Below are positions 39,364 through 48,846 of a stretch of 64,000 bases of DNA, one piece after another. A program made the translations under genes and the position numbers. Source of the DNA: Paenarthrobacter nitroguajacolicus (lineage in GTDB: Bacteria; Actinomycetota; Actinomycetes; Actinomycetales; Micrococcaceae); NCBI RefSeq assembly GCF_029952445.1, contig NZ_JAQPPK010000001.1:1-64000 (forward strand), written 5' to 3'. The notes beneath the pieces are model-generated. The model did no database searches and was not told the origin of the DNA. It worked only from the letters and a program-made list of their open reading frames with translations. Within the stretch, counting starts at the first letter, position 1. Every line of letters begins with the position of its first letter.

Positions 39364-40593
39364 TTAGTCAGGCAGGATTCTGCGTACTACGGCGTCAGCG
39401 AGCAAGCGGCCCTTCAAAGTAAGCACCAGCCGCCCTTTGAACGCCTGAACGGGATCGACCAGTTCATCTGCAATAAGGCCCGCCATCGCGTGGCGGCCAA
39501 TCGAATCCAGGGCATCCACTGCCAGACCCGTCCCGAGCCGCGCCTCCAGCATGATCCGCTCGACTTCCCGCGTGCCGGCGTCGAGCGTTTCGCGTCCGGC
39601 GGCAGGTGAGGTTCCTGCACCCAACCGGGATGCGTACGCCGTGGGGTGCTTAACGTTCCACCACCGGACGCCACCCATGTGGGAGTGCGCACCAGGGCCG
39701 ATCCCCCACCAATCATCTCCACGCCAATAGGCCAGGTTGTGCCGGCAAGCCTGCTCCGGCGTCCTTGACCAGTTGCTGACCTCGTACCAGTCCAGGCCCG
39801 CCGCCGAGATCATCTTGTCCGCCATCTCGTACTTGGCGGCGTGATCGTCGTCGTCGATTCCTGGCACTTGGCCGCGCCTTATCTGCGCGGCAAGCTTGGT
39901 GCCGTCCTCCACGATCAGCGCATAGGCGCTGATGTGGTCCGGTCCGTAGGACAGAGCTGTCTTGAGTGAGAACTCCCAGTCCTCCATGGACTCCCCCGGC
40001 GTCCCATAAATAAGATCCAGGCTGACAGAGAGTCCCGCCTCGCGGGCCCACTGCACCACGAGGGGTACCCGGCTGGGGGTGTGCGTACGGTCCAGCACTT
40101 TTAAAACGTGCGGAACGGCGGACTGCATGCCGAAGGACACGCGGGTAAAGCCGGCCTCTGCCAGTATTTTCAGGGATTCGGGCGTCACGGAGTCCGGATT
40201 GGCCTCCGTGGTCACCTCTGCGCCAGGCTCAAGGCCCCAATGCCCGACGGCGGCGCGCAGGATCTGCGCGAGGTCCGCGGCGGGTAGGAGGGTTGGCGTG
40301 CCACCGCCGAAGAATACCGTGCTCATAGGCCGGCGCGGAATGCCCGAAGCCTCAAGGGCCGTGGCCGCGAAGCCGAGTTCGGACACGGCAGTGGCAGCGT
40401 AGGCGTCCTGGGATGCCCCGCCGCCGAGCTCGGTGGCGGTGTAGGTGTTGAAGTCACAGTATCCGCACCGCACGGCACAAAACGGGATGTGCACGTAGAG
40501 CCCGAATTTACGTTGTTCGACGCCCTCCAGCACCTGCGGCGGCAATAATCCATCCGCAGGTGCCGGATCGCCCAAAGGTAGGACGCTGGGCAT
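39364..40593 (-). CDS. hemW: heme chaperone HemW / radical SAM coproporphyrinogen-oxidase-like
   Basis: 409 aa. Radical SAM cluster motif CAVRCGYCDFNTYT, then FFGGGTPTLL (SAM) and a C-terminal HemW domain. The cluster motif has CxxxCxxC, and the C-terminal domain is that of HemW, so heme trafficking rather than true coproporphyrinogen oxidation is likely. It begins directly after lepA (one base apart). Confidence 0.93.
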   Translation of the reverse strand: MPSVLPLGDPAPADGLLPPQVLEGVEQRKFGLYVHIPFCAVRCGYCDFNTYTATELGGGASQDAYAATAVSELGFAATALEASGIPRRPMSTVFFGGGTPTLLPAADLAQILRAAVGHWGLEPGAEVTTEANPDSVTPESLKILAEAGFTRVSFGMQSAVPHVLKVLDRTHTPSRVPLVVQWAREAGLSVSLDLIYGTPGESMEDWEFSLKTALSYGPDHISAYALIVEDGTKLAAQIRRGQVPGIDDDDHAAKYEMADKMISAAGLDWYEVSNWSRTPEQACRHNLAYWRGDDWWGIGPGAHSHMGGVRWWNVKHPTAYASRLGAGTSPAAGRETLDAGTREVERIMLEARLGTGLAVDALDSIGRHAMAGLIADELVDPVQAFKGRLVLTLKGRLLADAVVRRILPD

Positions 40594-42447
40594 TTACTTC
40601 TTGGCCTTGTCCTTGGACTCGTCAGTGGTCAGCGCTGCGATGAAGGCTTCCTGGGGCACCTCGACGCGGCCCACCATCTTCATACGCTTCTTGCCCTCTT
40701 TCTGCTTCTCGAGCAGCTTGCGCTTACGGGTGATGTCACCGCCGTAGCACTTGGCAAGAACGTCCTTGCGGATGGCCCGGATGCTCTCGCGGGCGATGAT
40801 CCGGGAGCCAATGGCTGCCTGGATGGGCACCTCGAACTGCTGCCGGGGAATGAGCTCGCGGAGCTTTCCGGTCATCATGACACCGTAGGCGTAGGCCTTG
40901 TCGCGGTGCGTGATGGCGCTGAAAGCATCCACTTGTTCGCCTTGGAGCAGGATGTCGACCTTGACGAGGTCGGCGACCTGCTCGCCGTCGGCCTTCCAAT
41001 CCAGCGACGCATAACCGCGCGTCTTGGACTTCAGGAGGTCGAAGAAGTCGAACACGATTTCGGCCAGCGGGATCCAGTACCGGAGCTCGACCCGGTCCTC
41101 GGACAGGTAGTCCATGCCCTTCATCTGGCCGCGGCGGCTCTGGCACAGTTCCATGATGGCCCCGACAAACTCGTTGGGCGCCAGGACGGTAGCGGACACC
41201 ATAGGCTCGCGGACTTCGGAGATCTTTCCCGTGGGGTACTCGCTGGGGTTGGTCACGTGGACAACCCGCTTGTCTTCCAGGGTGACCTCGTACTCCACGT
41301 TGGGTGCAGTGGAGATCAGATCCAGGTTGTACTCGCGTTCCAACCGCTCACGGGTGATCTCGAGGTGCAACAACCCAAGGAAGCCCACGCGGAAGCCAAA
41401 GCCCAGAGCGGCTGAGGTCTCAGGCTCGTAGACCAAGGCGGCGTCGTTGAGCATCAGCTTCTCCAGCGCATCGCGGAGTACTGGGTAGTCTGTGCCGTCC
41501 AAGGGGTAAAGACCGGAGAAGACCATCGGCTTTGCGTCGGCGTAGCCGCTAAGGGATTCCGACGCCGGCTTGGCCAGGTTGGTGACGGTGTCGCCCACCT
41601 TGGACTGACGGACATCCTTCACACCCGTGATCAAGTAGCCGACCTCGCCCACGCCCAAGCCCTTCGACGGCGTCGGCTCCGGGGAGCTCACACCGATTTC
41701 GAGGAGTTCGTGTGTGGCGCGGGTGGACATCATCTGGATACGTTCGCGGGGATGGAGCATGCCATCCACCACACGAACATAGGTGACGACGCCACGGTAG
41801 GTGTCGTACACGGAGTCAAAGATCATGGCCCGGGCAGGAGCATCAGGATCGCCAACAGGTGCCGGAAGGTCGCGGACGATCTTGTCCAGCAGCGCTTCCA
41901 CGCCAACGCCTGTCTTACCGGAAACCTTGAGCACGTCTTCCGGATCGCCACCGATGAGGTTGGCGAGCTCGGCCGCGTACTTCTCCGGCTGGGCCGCCGG
42001 GAGGTCGATCTTGTTCAAGACCGGGATGATGGTGAGGTTGTTTTCCATCGCCAGATACAGGTTGGCCAACGTCTGGGCTTCGATACCTTGCGCCGCGTCC
42101 ACGAGCAGAACTGCGCCCTCGCAAGCTGCCAGGGATCGGGAAACCTCATAAGTGAAGTCAACGTGGCCCGGAGTGTCGATCATGTTCAAGGCGTAGCTGG
42201 CGCCATCAAGTTCCCAAGGCATGCGGACGGCCTGGGATTTGATGGTGATGCCACGCTCGCGTTCAATGTCCATGCGGTCCAGATACTGGGCCTTCATGTC
42301 GCGTTGCTGAACGACGCCGGTGAACTGCAGCATGCGGTCGGCCAGGGTGGACTTACCGTGGTCAATGTGGGCAATGATGCAGAAGTTCCGGATGATGGCC
42401 GGATCTGTTGCGGCGGGCACCGGTGCGGTGCGGGCCATGGGAGACAC
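40594..42447 (-). CDS. lepA: elongation factor 4 (LepA)
   Basis: 617 aa. GTPase motifs [24 protein letters not shown] and NKIDLP, domain II, EF-G-like domains and the unique C-terminal domain ending [17 protein letters not shown]. It back-translocates or otherwise aids stalled ribosomes. First gene of lepA-hemW. Confidence 0.97.
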   Translation of the reverse strand: MSPMARTAPVPAATDPAIIRNFCIIAHIDHGKSTLADRMLQFTGVVQQRDMKAQYLDRMDIERERGITIKSQAVRMPWELDGASYALNMIDTPGHVDFTYEVSRSLAACEGAVLLVDAAQGIEAQTLANLYLAMENNLTIIPVLNKIDLPAAQPEKYAAELANLIGGDPEDVLKVSGKTGVGVEALLDKIVRDLPAPVGDPDAPARAMIFDSVYDTYRGVVTYVRVVDGMLHPRERIQMMSTRATHELLEIGVSSPEPTPSKGLGVGEVGYLITGVKDVRQSKVGDTVTNLAKPASESLSGYADAKPMVFSGLYPLDGTDYPVLRDALEKLMLNDAALVYEPETSAALGFGFRVGFLGLLHLEITRERLEREYNLDLISTAPNVEYEVTLEDKRVVHVTNPSEYPTGKISEVREPMVSATVLAPNEFVGAIMELCQSRRGQMKGMDYLSEDRVELRYWIPLAEIVFDFFDLLKSKTRGYASLDWKADGEQVADLVKVDILLQGEQVDAFSAITHRDKAYAYGVMMTGKLRELIPRQQFEVPIQAAIGSRIIARESIRAIRKDVLAKCYGGDITRKRKLLEKQKEGKKRMKMVGRVEVPQEAFIAALTTDESKDKAKK

Positions 42448-42607
42448 GCAGGATCCTTACTGTCGACACTCACACGGCAAATCCCGGAACTGGGCATAAG
42501 CCAGCCCGAACACGCCGCGCATCTGATCCTCTAGTCTCCCACGAACCGGCGCTTCGCCGTACATTGCGTACCCTGTTGCTGGCCGGCGACGGATGTAGCG
42601 TGTTCTT

Positions 42608-43144
42608 ATGGCTTTCGACGTGCGCCCCCTGGGCAAATTCCTGTTGCGTTCACTCAGGGCATTGGGAGGTGCCGGTTCAAAAACCGCCGCCCCGCAGCCC
42701 GTGACGAGGAAGCCCGCCCGGCGTACCGCCGTCGGACAATTACCGGGCGCTTACCCAGGCGACTTTAGTGGGGCCATCAGGCCCAGCTACTCCCCCAAGC
42801 CGGATGGCAAGCCGGATCCTGGCGAAATCGTGTGGGGCTGGGTCCCCTATGAAGAGGACCACTCGCAGGGCAAGGACCGGCCCGTGCTTCTGATCGGGCG
42901 TGACGGAGAATGGTTGCTTGGGTTGATGTTGACCTCGAAGGACCACGACAACGGGTCAAGGGCGAATAACTACGTCGATATTGGCGCGGGACCATGGGAT
43001 CGGCAGGGCCGTCCCAGCGAGGTCAATGTGCAACGCATCATCCGACTGGACCCCAAGGCTGTCCGGCGCGAAGGGGCTGTCTTGGGGAAACGGCAATTCC
43101 AGGACGTTTGCCGGGGCCTCCAGTCCCAACAAAGCAGGCACTGA
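42608..43144 (+). CDS. PemK/MazF-fold protein
   Basis: 178 aa. The C-terminal 110 residues have the MazF/PemK barrel (PGEIVWGWVPYEEDHSQGKDRPVLLIGRDG and a conserved WDRQGRPSEVNVQRI). The N-terminal 65 residues are a basic, Pro/Ala-rich extension. No antitoxin gene adjoins, so it may be a domesticated chromosomal member rather than a toxin. It sits between lepA and rpsT, a place where this family is often found in actinobacteria. Confidence 0.8.
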   Translation: MAFDVRPLGKFLLRSLRALGGAGSKTAAPQPVTRKPARRTAVGQLPGAYPGDFSGAIRPSYSPKPDGKPDPGEIVWGWVPYEEDHSQGKDRPVLLIGRDGEWLLGLMLTSKDHDNGSRANNYVDIGAGPWDRQGRPSEVNVQRIIRLDPKAVRREGAVLGKRQFQDVCRGLQSQQSRH

Positions 43145-43311
43145 GCCCGGGTCTCCGTTCGCCCGCGTTATCTGCTATCCTTTATAGCTGTGTGTCCGTG
43201 CAGGTCGACGGCCACTCATGGTTGGCTGCCATAGGCATCCCCACGCCGCTCAGTCGATGGCCAACCTGAAAACCCTCTAGACCATTTCCGCATTAAAAAG
43301 AGAGTTCATAC

Positions 43312-43572
43312 GTGGCTAATATCAAGTCCCAGAAGAAGCGCATCCTCACCAACGAGAAGGCTCGCCTGCGTAACAACGCTGTCAAGTCCGAGCTGAAGAC
43401 GGCCATCCGCGCCGTCAACACCGCCGTTGAGTCTGCTGACAAGGATGCTGCTGGAACTGCGCTTGCTGCTGCCAGCCGCAAGCTGGACAAGGCTGTCAGC
43501 AAGGGCGTTATTCACAAGAACAACGCTGCAAACCGCAAGTCGGCGATCTCCAAGAAGGTCAACGCACTCTAA
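43312..43572 (+). CDS. rpsT: 30S ribosomal protein S20
   Basis: 86 aa: [20 protein letters not shown] start and a Lys/Arg-rich helical body. Binds 16S rRNA early in assembly. GTG start with AAAGAGAG 7 bases upstream. A 167-base leader region separates it from the MazF-fold gene. Confidence 0.97.
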   Translation: MANIKSQKKRILTNEKARLRNNAVKSELKTAIRAVNTAVESADKDAAGTALAAASRKLDKAVSKGVIHKNNAANRKSAISKKVNAL

Positions 43573-43600
43573 GGTTTTTCCAGTTCGACTGAGCTGATCA

Positions 43601-43634
43601 AAAGGCCGGCACCCATTGGGTGCCGGCCTTTGGG
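43601..43634. terminator. bidirectional intrinsic terminator, rpsT / holA
   Basis: A perfect 14-bp stem AAAGGCCGGCACCC with an ATT loop, and weak T-runs on both strands. Between convergent rpsT and holA. Confidence 0.8.
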
Positions 43635-43652
43635 TTTAACAACCAGTGTTTC

Positions 43653-43697
43653 CCCGGTCGCTTTCTGCCCGGTCGCTGCCTGCCCGGTCGCATTCTG
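43653..43697. repeat. three tandem 15-base repeats
   Basis: CCCGGTCGCTTTCTG, CCCGGTCGCTGCCTG and CCCGGTCGCATTCTG follow one another with an exact 15-base period between the terminator and the holA stop. Non-coding on both strands as far as can be seen. Confidence 0.7.
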
Positions 43698-43702
43698 GCG
43701 GT

Positions 43703-44719
43703 TCAGCGACGACTGGCTGAGGTGGCGATCACCGTCACTGCGTGTTCAACGGCGTAGACCGGATCGCGCGACTCACCTTTGACCTGGGCGTCTGCTTCGG
43801 CAATGACCTGGATGGAACGGATCAGGCCCTCGGGTGTCCACCGACGCACGTCGCGTTGGGCCTGCTCCACCAGCCACGGCTGCATTCCCAGGTTCCTGGC
43901 GATCGTGGCGGAAGACCCATTCGCCCCGGCAACTTTCGCGAGGGTCCGAAGCTTGGCGGCGAGGGCCGCAACCAGAGGAACGGGATCGACGCCGGTTGCC
44001 AGCGCGTGGCGAAGCGTGGACAGGGCCACTGGTCCGTTGCCAGCCATGGCGGCATCGGCGACCTTGAAAGCTGTGGCTTCCACCCGCCCACCGTAGTAGC
44101 GCTCCACGGTTTCCGCTGTCACAGCGGTGGTGGCATCGGCAATGAGTTGGCCACACGCTGACGCCAGTTCCGAAAGGTTCGCGCCTACGGCGTTCACCAA
44201 CGCCTGGACGGCTTCGCCTTCAATCCGGCGGCCGCCGGCCTTGAACTCGGAGACAACGAACGCGGTCTTGTCAGCGTCCTTCTTCAAGGGCTGGCAGTCG
44301 ATGACCGGCCATCCCCCGGCCTTCACAGCATCCAGCAACTTCTTGCCGCGCACTCCACCGGAGTGGCGGAGGACAAGGACAACATCCTGATCAGGGTGCT
44401 GAAGATACGCCAGGCCATCTGCCAGGAACGCATCGTTCATGGCCTCAAGGCCCTCGACCTCAATGAGCTTGCCCTCCCCAAAGAGGGACGGCGTGACAGT
44501 CATCGCCAGCGTCCCTGACTCGTAGGGGCCGGCATTGAGACGGCTGAGCTCTACATCCGGCGTGGCGGTCCGCACCTGGGTGCGGATCCGGTCCATGGCG
44601 CGGATACCAAGATATTCTTCCGGCCCTGTTATCAGCACTACGGCGGCCGGGTTGGCGTCGCGCCAGCTGACGCTGTTGGCCGCGGTGCTCTTGGCCCGGG
44701 TGTTTTGGGCAGCAGCCAC
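43703..44719 (-). CDS. holA: DNA polymerase III delta subunit
   Basis: 338 aa. N-terminal AAA-like domain (VVLITGPEEYLGIRAMDRI) and the helical clamp-loader region (AVALSTLRHALATG...). It opens the sliding clamp. GTG start with AAGGAA upstream. It lies downstream of comEC, in the usual comEA-comEC-holA order, and its start overlaps the 3' end of the comEC remnant. Confidence 0.93.
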   Translation of the reverse strand: MAAAQNTRAKSTAANSVSWRDANPAAVVLITGPEEYLGIRAMDRIRTQVRTATPDVELSRLNAGPYESGTLAMTVTPSLFGEGKLIEVEGLEAMNDAFLADGLAYLQHPDQDVVLVLRHSGGVRGKKLLDAVKAGGWPVIDCQPLKKDADKTAFVVSEFKAGGRRIEGEAVQALVNAVGANLSELASACGQLIADATTAVTAETVERYYGGRVEATAFKVADAAMAGNGPVALSTLRHALATGVDPVPLVAALAAKLRTLAKVAGANGSSATIARNLGMQPWLVEQAQRDVRRWTPEGLIRSIQVIAEADAQVKGESRDPVYAVEHAVTVIATSASRR

Positions 44720-45597
44720 TGGTGTTTCCTTCCGGACGATTCCTTGCAGATATCAAGTCTGCCATGCCTGTGCCGGGCCACGTGCTCCAAGATCGAGACC
44801 ACACGACCATGCAGCAGCATGACGCGCGCCAGTAATGGCTCCGGCTGCAACGACATCCAGACCGCCAGGAGGGTGACTGCGGAGCACACCACCATGGCAG
44901 CGATACCGGCCGGGCCTTCGGCCCACGGCAGCGCGGCCCCGGGCAGACCCGCAAAGAACCTGGAGACACCGGCAACAGCCGCTGCACACCCACCGGCGAC
45001 TGCAACAGGCACCACCGCCAGCCAGGGCGCGAACGCCGTCAACGGCACGGCGATGGTTCCCAGAATGGTCACCGGCGCTACCAAGGGTCCAGCCACCACG
45101 TTGGCGATGAATGCGTATGGAGTGAATTGCGGCTGAAGTGCCACGATGACCGGTCCGCAAAAGAGCTGTGCAGACAGAGGGACGGCCACCCCGGCGGCGA
45201 TCCATCGAGGGACGATTGAAGGTATCCACGATGCAATACGGCTGGCCATCAGCACGATGCCGAGGGTTGCCAGCACCGAAAGGAGAAACCCCACGCTCGC
45301 AGCCATGGCCGGGTCCAGCAGCAACAGAATTGCCGTAGCAACACAAAGGAAGGTTAGCGAACGCCCCCGCAAGCCGCCGATCATGGCAGCCAAGCCCACA
45401 GCTCCCATGACGGCGGCCCGCAGGACACTCGGGTCCGGACCAACCATGACAACAAATCCCGCCAAACCGCAGGCAGCAAAGACACCAGCCAGCGGGCGGG
45501 ACAGCCTGAGCAACCGGGCCAGCAAGATGAATCCTCCCAGGACGAGGCTGCAATTGGCACCACTGACAGCCGTCAGGTGTGTGAAGAGCCAAATGTT
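44638..45597 (-). pseudogene. comEC: comEC, 3' part, interrupted by prophage
   Basis: About 320 residues of the ComEC competence channel: the conserved motif THLTAVSGANCSLVLGG, then hydrophobic segments with GPDPSVLRAAVMGAVGL and PLSAQLFCGPVIVALQP. The frame is open up to the prophage junction at about 45.6 kb but has no start codon or upstream domain there. The N-terminal half should lie beyond the other end of the prophage, outside this window. No metallo-beta-lactamase domain follows. The last 82 bases overlap holA. DNA uptake would be lost while the prophage is present. Confidence 0.85.
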
Positions 45598-45615
45598 AGT
45601 GTCGTGGTTATGAAG
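45575..45615. other. prophage-host junction (attL or attR) within comEC
   Basis: The comEC frame is conserved through the codons for HLTAVSGAN (45553-45579) and loses family resemblance after TGTGAAGAGCC at about 45590. The integrase gene begins at 45610. Serine integrases use sites of about 40-50 bp with a 2-base crossover, which fits this short interval. The exact crossover cannot be fixed without the other end. Confidence 0.65.
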
Positions 45616-46986
45616 GCTGCCATCTATACGCGTGTCTCTGTCGACCGCACCGCAAATGCGCGCTCAGTCAGCTCCCAGGAGCAAGAGTGCCGCGCCGAGG
45701 TAGAGCGCCGAGGATGGGAAGCGGCAGCCATCTACACGGACAATGACAGGTCCGCCTCCCGCTATGCCCGGAAGAACCGCCCGCACTTTGACCAGCTCAT
45801 GGCGGACATCGCAGTCAAGAAGTTCGACGTCGTTGTGACGTGGGAGGCCTCCCGCGCCACACGCGACCTCGAAGTGTACGTAGCCCTCCGGGCGGTCTGC
45901 AGGGCGGCCGGCGTGCAGTGGTGCTACTCCGGGAAACTCTATGACCTCTCCCGGCCCGATGACGCGTTCAGCACCGGCCTGGACGCACTCATCAGTGAGC
46001 GGGAGTCGGACCAGACCCGTGAACGGATCATGCGCGCGATGCGGCAGACGGCGGCAACGGGCAAGCCGCACGGGAAGATCCCTTACGGGTATGCCCGTGA
46101 GTACGACAACGCCACGGGCGCTTTGATTCGCCAGTACCCGCACCCTGAACAGGCACCGATAATTCAGGAGGCGGCCCGCCGCGTGCTGGCTGGCGAGTCC
46201 ATGCGGAAGATCGCCCAGCACCTCAGAGCCCTCGGCCTGATGAGCCAATCCACGGCTTGGGCGCCGGCACGCCTCACTGAACTGCTGAAGTCCCCAACCC
46301 TCGCCGGGTACCGTGTGTATCAGGGAAAGATCATCGGTGACGCAGCATGGGAGCCTGTGATCGACCGGGAAACGTTCCACGCCCTGCAGGGCATCCTCAA
46401 CGACCCGGCACGCACGACCCAACGCGGTAGCGACCCGGCGCAGCTGCTGACGGGCATTGCGACTTGTGGCGTCTGTGATGGATCCATGGTCCGGCGGCAC
46501 ACGCGCGGCAAGAACCAGTACCAGTGCCGGGTCAATTACTGCGCATCGAGGAATGTTGAGAAGACGGACTCGTATGTTGTCCATGCCTTACTGGAGAAGC
46601 TCCAGGAGAAAGCAGTGATGGACGCAGCGGCGGCCGTCGCCGACGATGACACCTCTCCCCTGCTGGATGAAATCAATGCGCTCGAGGCCCGCCTCAACGG
46701 CTTCTACCAGCAGGCCGCTGAGGGATCCCTGACACCCCAGGGCCTTGCTCGCGTGGAAACCTCCATACTTGATCAGGTGCAGTCGAAACGGCAGGCGATT
46801 GCGGCAGCCTCAAAGCCCAAGGCAAAAGCCCTTGACGCGGAGCGCATCGTCGCGGGTTGGGATGACTTTGAACTCACCGAACAGCGGGAAATTGTGCGGG
46901 CCATGATGAAGGTGCGGATCCTCCGGGCCGGGCGCGGGCACTCGACGTTCGACCCTTCCCTTATAGAGATCACCTGGCTGCCGTAG
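45610..46986 (+). CDS. int: large serine recombinase (phage integrase)
   Basis: 458 aa. The catalytic resolvase domain has YTRVSVD (nucleophile Ser10) and SSQEQEC. The recombinase domain includes KPHGKIPYGYARE. The zinc ribbon is ATCGVCDGSMVRRHTRGKN...CRVNYC, followed by a coiled-coil region (DEINALEARLNGFYQQAAEG). This is the phiC31/Bxb1 type that joins attP and attB one-way and reverses with a directionality factor. The factor gene is not recognised here. ATG start; upstream GTGs at 45598/45601 are possible. Confidence 0.93.
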   Translation: MKAAIYTRVSVDRTANARSVSSQEQECRAEVERRGWEAAAIYTDNDRSASRYARKNRPHFDQLMADIAVKKFDVVVTWEASRATRDLEVYVALRAVCRAAGVQWCYSGKLYDLSRPDDAFSTGLDALISERESDQTRERIMRAMRQTAATGKPHGKIPYGYAREYDNATGALIRQYPHPEQAPIIQEAARRVLAGESMRKIAQHLRALGLMSQSTAWAPARLTELLKSPTLAGYRVYQGKIIGDAAWEPVIDRETFHALQGILNDPARTTQRGSDPAQLLTGIATCGVCDGSMVRRHTRGKNQYQCRVNYCASRNVEKTDSYVVHALLEKLQEKAVMDAAAAVADDDTSPLLDEINALEARLNGFYQQAAEGSLTPQGLARVETSILDQVQSKRQAIAAASKPKAKALDAERIVAGWDDFELTEQREIVRAMMKVRILRAGRGHSTFDPSLIEITWLP

Positions 46987-47006
46987 CCTGTTCCCGGACG
47001 ATGGCC

Positions 47007-47408
47007 TCAGGTCTGCGCTTCGACAGTCTTTAGGGTGGCCCATTCTGCTGACGTGAGGGACGTGAGTCTGTCAAGCAGCACTTCCTCGGTTACCCAGAGT
47101 TCCTCCGCGAGTTCCGTGAGCGATCCGGACCAGGCGAGTTGCTCGGCAAGGTCATCAAGACGAATCAAGCGCCGAGCTGCTTCCACTCGAACCGCCTTTT
47201 CCACGGCGGCCGGTTGGCAGCTGGTATGGCCCCGCTCAATATGGACGAGCTCGTGAGTGAGCGTGCAGCGGCGCTCGACCTGACCGAGGGCACGGTCCAA
47301 CCAGATAATGTCACGGCCGTTGGTGCGGCCGGGGGCGCCGTCGGGCATGACAACCCATGAAACCTGAATGCCGGGCCTATGCTTCAAAATCTCCCAAGGA
47401 TGGAACAC
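47007..47408 (-). CDS. ImmA/IrrE-type metallopeptidase
   Basis: 133 aa. Zinc-peptidase motif CTLTHELVHIERGH (HExxH) in a small protein of the ImmA/IrrE family. Such enzymes cleave or inactivate phage repressors on host stress, triggering induction. GTG start without a good ribosome binding site. It is the last gene of the repressor operon on the minus strand and is convergent with the integrase gene. Confidence 0.85.
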   Translation of the reverse strand: MFHPWEILKHRPGIQVSWVVMPDGAPGRTNGRDIIWLDRALGQVERRCTLTHELVHIERGHTSCQPAAVEKAVRVEAARRLIRLDDLAEQLAWSGSLTELAEELWVTEEVLLDRLTSLTSAEWATLKTVEAQT

Positions 47409-47464
47409 TCTGAGAAGTGCGTCCCAACAGTGATTTGTGACGCAACTTGGGCCGATTTGCTTGT

Positions 47465-48316
47465 CTATCCCCAGGAAGATGTTTGGCCGTAGGTGTTGGT
47501 GACTAGGTCACGCTGGCCGTCACTTCCCCTGCGGATAAACGCCGAGAGACTCAACTGCTGCTCGAACGACGCGACATGGGCAACTTCGGACAGCCTGTCA
47601 ATGAGGCCGCGGGCGGCCCGGCGCTGGTTGTCCGTTTTCGGAACGAGATGCTCGACAACAATAAGCCTCGCATCCATGGGCCACTGCTCCGCATTGAGCC
47701 CTGTAAAGGCAAAGTACGCGTGTTCAGCCGGTCTCTTCAGATCTTGGACCCCCCGGCCTCCAGCAGCTTGAACCAGTATCTCGCGGTCGGGCGCCTCAAC
47801 GATGGCCGTGAACTTCTGCTTGTTGCCAAATCGATCGCTCACTGAACTCTCGGTCTTGATGTTGAATCCAGCTTCGTCCTTCAGCCAGGTGCTCAACGTG
47901 GAAGCAAATGTCCGACGGGAGCCATCGCTTAGCAGACGCACACTGTCGAGCGCCAAGCAAACATCAGCGATTCGGCCAATGAGATCAGCTGCAGCGGACA
48001 CAGGTCCGGTCGCATAGATCCGATCCGAGAATTCCAGAACACCGAAGTCCTGAATGATGTCGTCCCAGAGTGATTTGGCCGTCCGGCTTAGCTCTTCGGC
48101 GGCGTATAGGGACCTGCGCGAAAAGGTGAGACCGCCGTCGCTGACTGCCAGGCGATCTTTGTCCGGCTGCGGCCTGACATAAACCTCAACTGGATCGCCG
48201 TCGGAGTAGTACCGACCTGTAGCGACCACTAGCGTGGTCGAGTCGAAGCTCCGCGAACAGCTGAACTCGGCCCGCAAGGACTCCATAGCGGGGTTGAGAA
48301 TCGTGCAGTCTGTCAC
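47465..48316 (-). CDS. DUF1828-domain protein of the lysogeny operon
   Basis: 283 aa, soluble. The N-terminal 90 residues (TGRYYSDGDPVEVYVRPQPD, LAVSDGGLTFSRRS) fit DUF1828; the C-terminal half is DUF1829-like in position, with weak support. GTG start with GAGGAG upstream, overlapping the preceding gene by four bases (GTGA). DUF1828/1829 proteins occur in accessory and prophage DNA with no assigned role. Here the gene sits between the repressor and the ImmA-type protease. Confidence 0.65.
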   Translation of the reverse strand: MTDCTILNPAMESLRAEFSCSRSFDSTTLVVATGRYYSDGDPVEVYVRPQPDKDRLAVSDGGLTFSRRSLYAAEELSRTAKSLWDDIIQDFGVLEFSDRIYATGPVSAAADLIGRIADVCLALDSVRLLSDGSRRTFASTLSTWLKDEAGFNIKTESSVSDRFGNKQKFTAIVEAPDREILVQAAGGRGVQDLKRPAEHAYFAFTGLNAEQWPMDARLIVVEHLVPKTDNQRRAARGLIDRLSEVAHVASFEQQLSLSAFIRRGSDGQRDLVTNTYGQTSSWG

Positions 48317-48846
48317 GGTATCTCCTCTCCGTCAGGAAGCTTGAGGAATTCAGGAAACTCGGCCGCGGGTTTTGGCTGCCAGATCGCATCTACGTCACAG
48401 GTTACATGCATCATCTGACAGAACTGTTGGAAGATCAATCGAAGGTGATCGTCAGACATCGGGGTCCGGGAGTCGTCCTCCCAACCCATTGGCGGCCACG
48501 GCGGGACAAATGGGGCAATGGCCTGCTCATCTCGATGCTCACTGGTCCAACGGTGAAGATGGGTGCCCTCGTGCCGCACTCCGTCGCTTCTCCGATTGCG
48601 GTGTCGGTCTCTCACGCAAAGACGGAATAGATTTCCGACGGTACTTTCCGTGCAATGCAGAGCGAACGCGACGGCGTGCGGCTTCTTATGACATTGCTGA
48701 CCAAGGAGAACGATGCGCCGGCCCATGTCATTCTTGACGTTGAGTGAAAATTCATAAGATGAGGGCTTAGGTCGCCACCGGACGCGGTCATTTACAGCCA
48801 GATTTGCGGCGCCAGACGAAATGAGCGCGATCATCCTGTCGTCCAT
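48313..48846 (-). CDS. uncharacterised protein, partner of the DUF1828 gene
   Basis: 177 aa. The visible pattern is a beta-rich start (YEFSLNVKNDMGRRIVLL), a His-rich centre (GTHLHRWTSEHRDEQAIAPF) and a helical C-terminus (LRLIFQQFCQMMHVTCDV). The layout resembles DUF6978, with low certainty. It starts right after the repressor stop (TAA-ATG) and its stop overlaps the next start. Codon choice is less GC-biased than in the flanking phage genes. Confidence 0.6.
   Translation of the reverse strand: MDDRMIALISSGAANLAVNDRVRWRPKPSSYEFSLNVKNDMGRRIVLLGQQCHKKPHAVAFALHCTESTVGNLFRLCVRDRHRNRRSDGVRHEGTHLHRWTSEHRDEQAIAPFVPPWPPMGWEDDSRTPMSDDHLRLIFQQFCQMMHVTCDVDAIWQPKPAAEFPEFLKLPDGEEIP

Noticed and set aside
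44753..45592. Alternative 279-codon minus frame across the comEC region
   Set aside because: The other minus frame carries the ComEC motif and hydrophobic pattern; this one has a Trp/Cys/His-rich nonsense composition.
45590..45620. tRNA gene as the phage attachment site
   Set aside because: No tRNA-like sequence is present at the junction. The integrase is a serine recombinase, which commonly targets protein genes, and the comEC frame explains the site.
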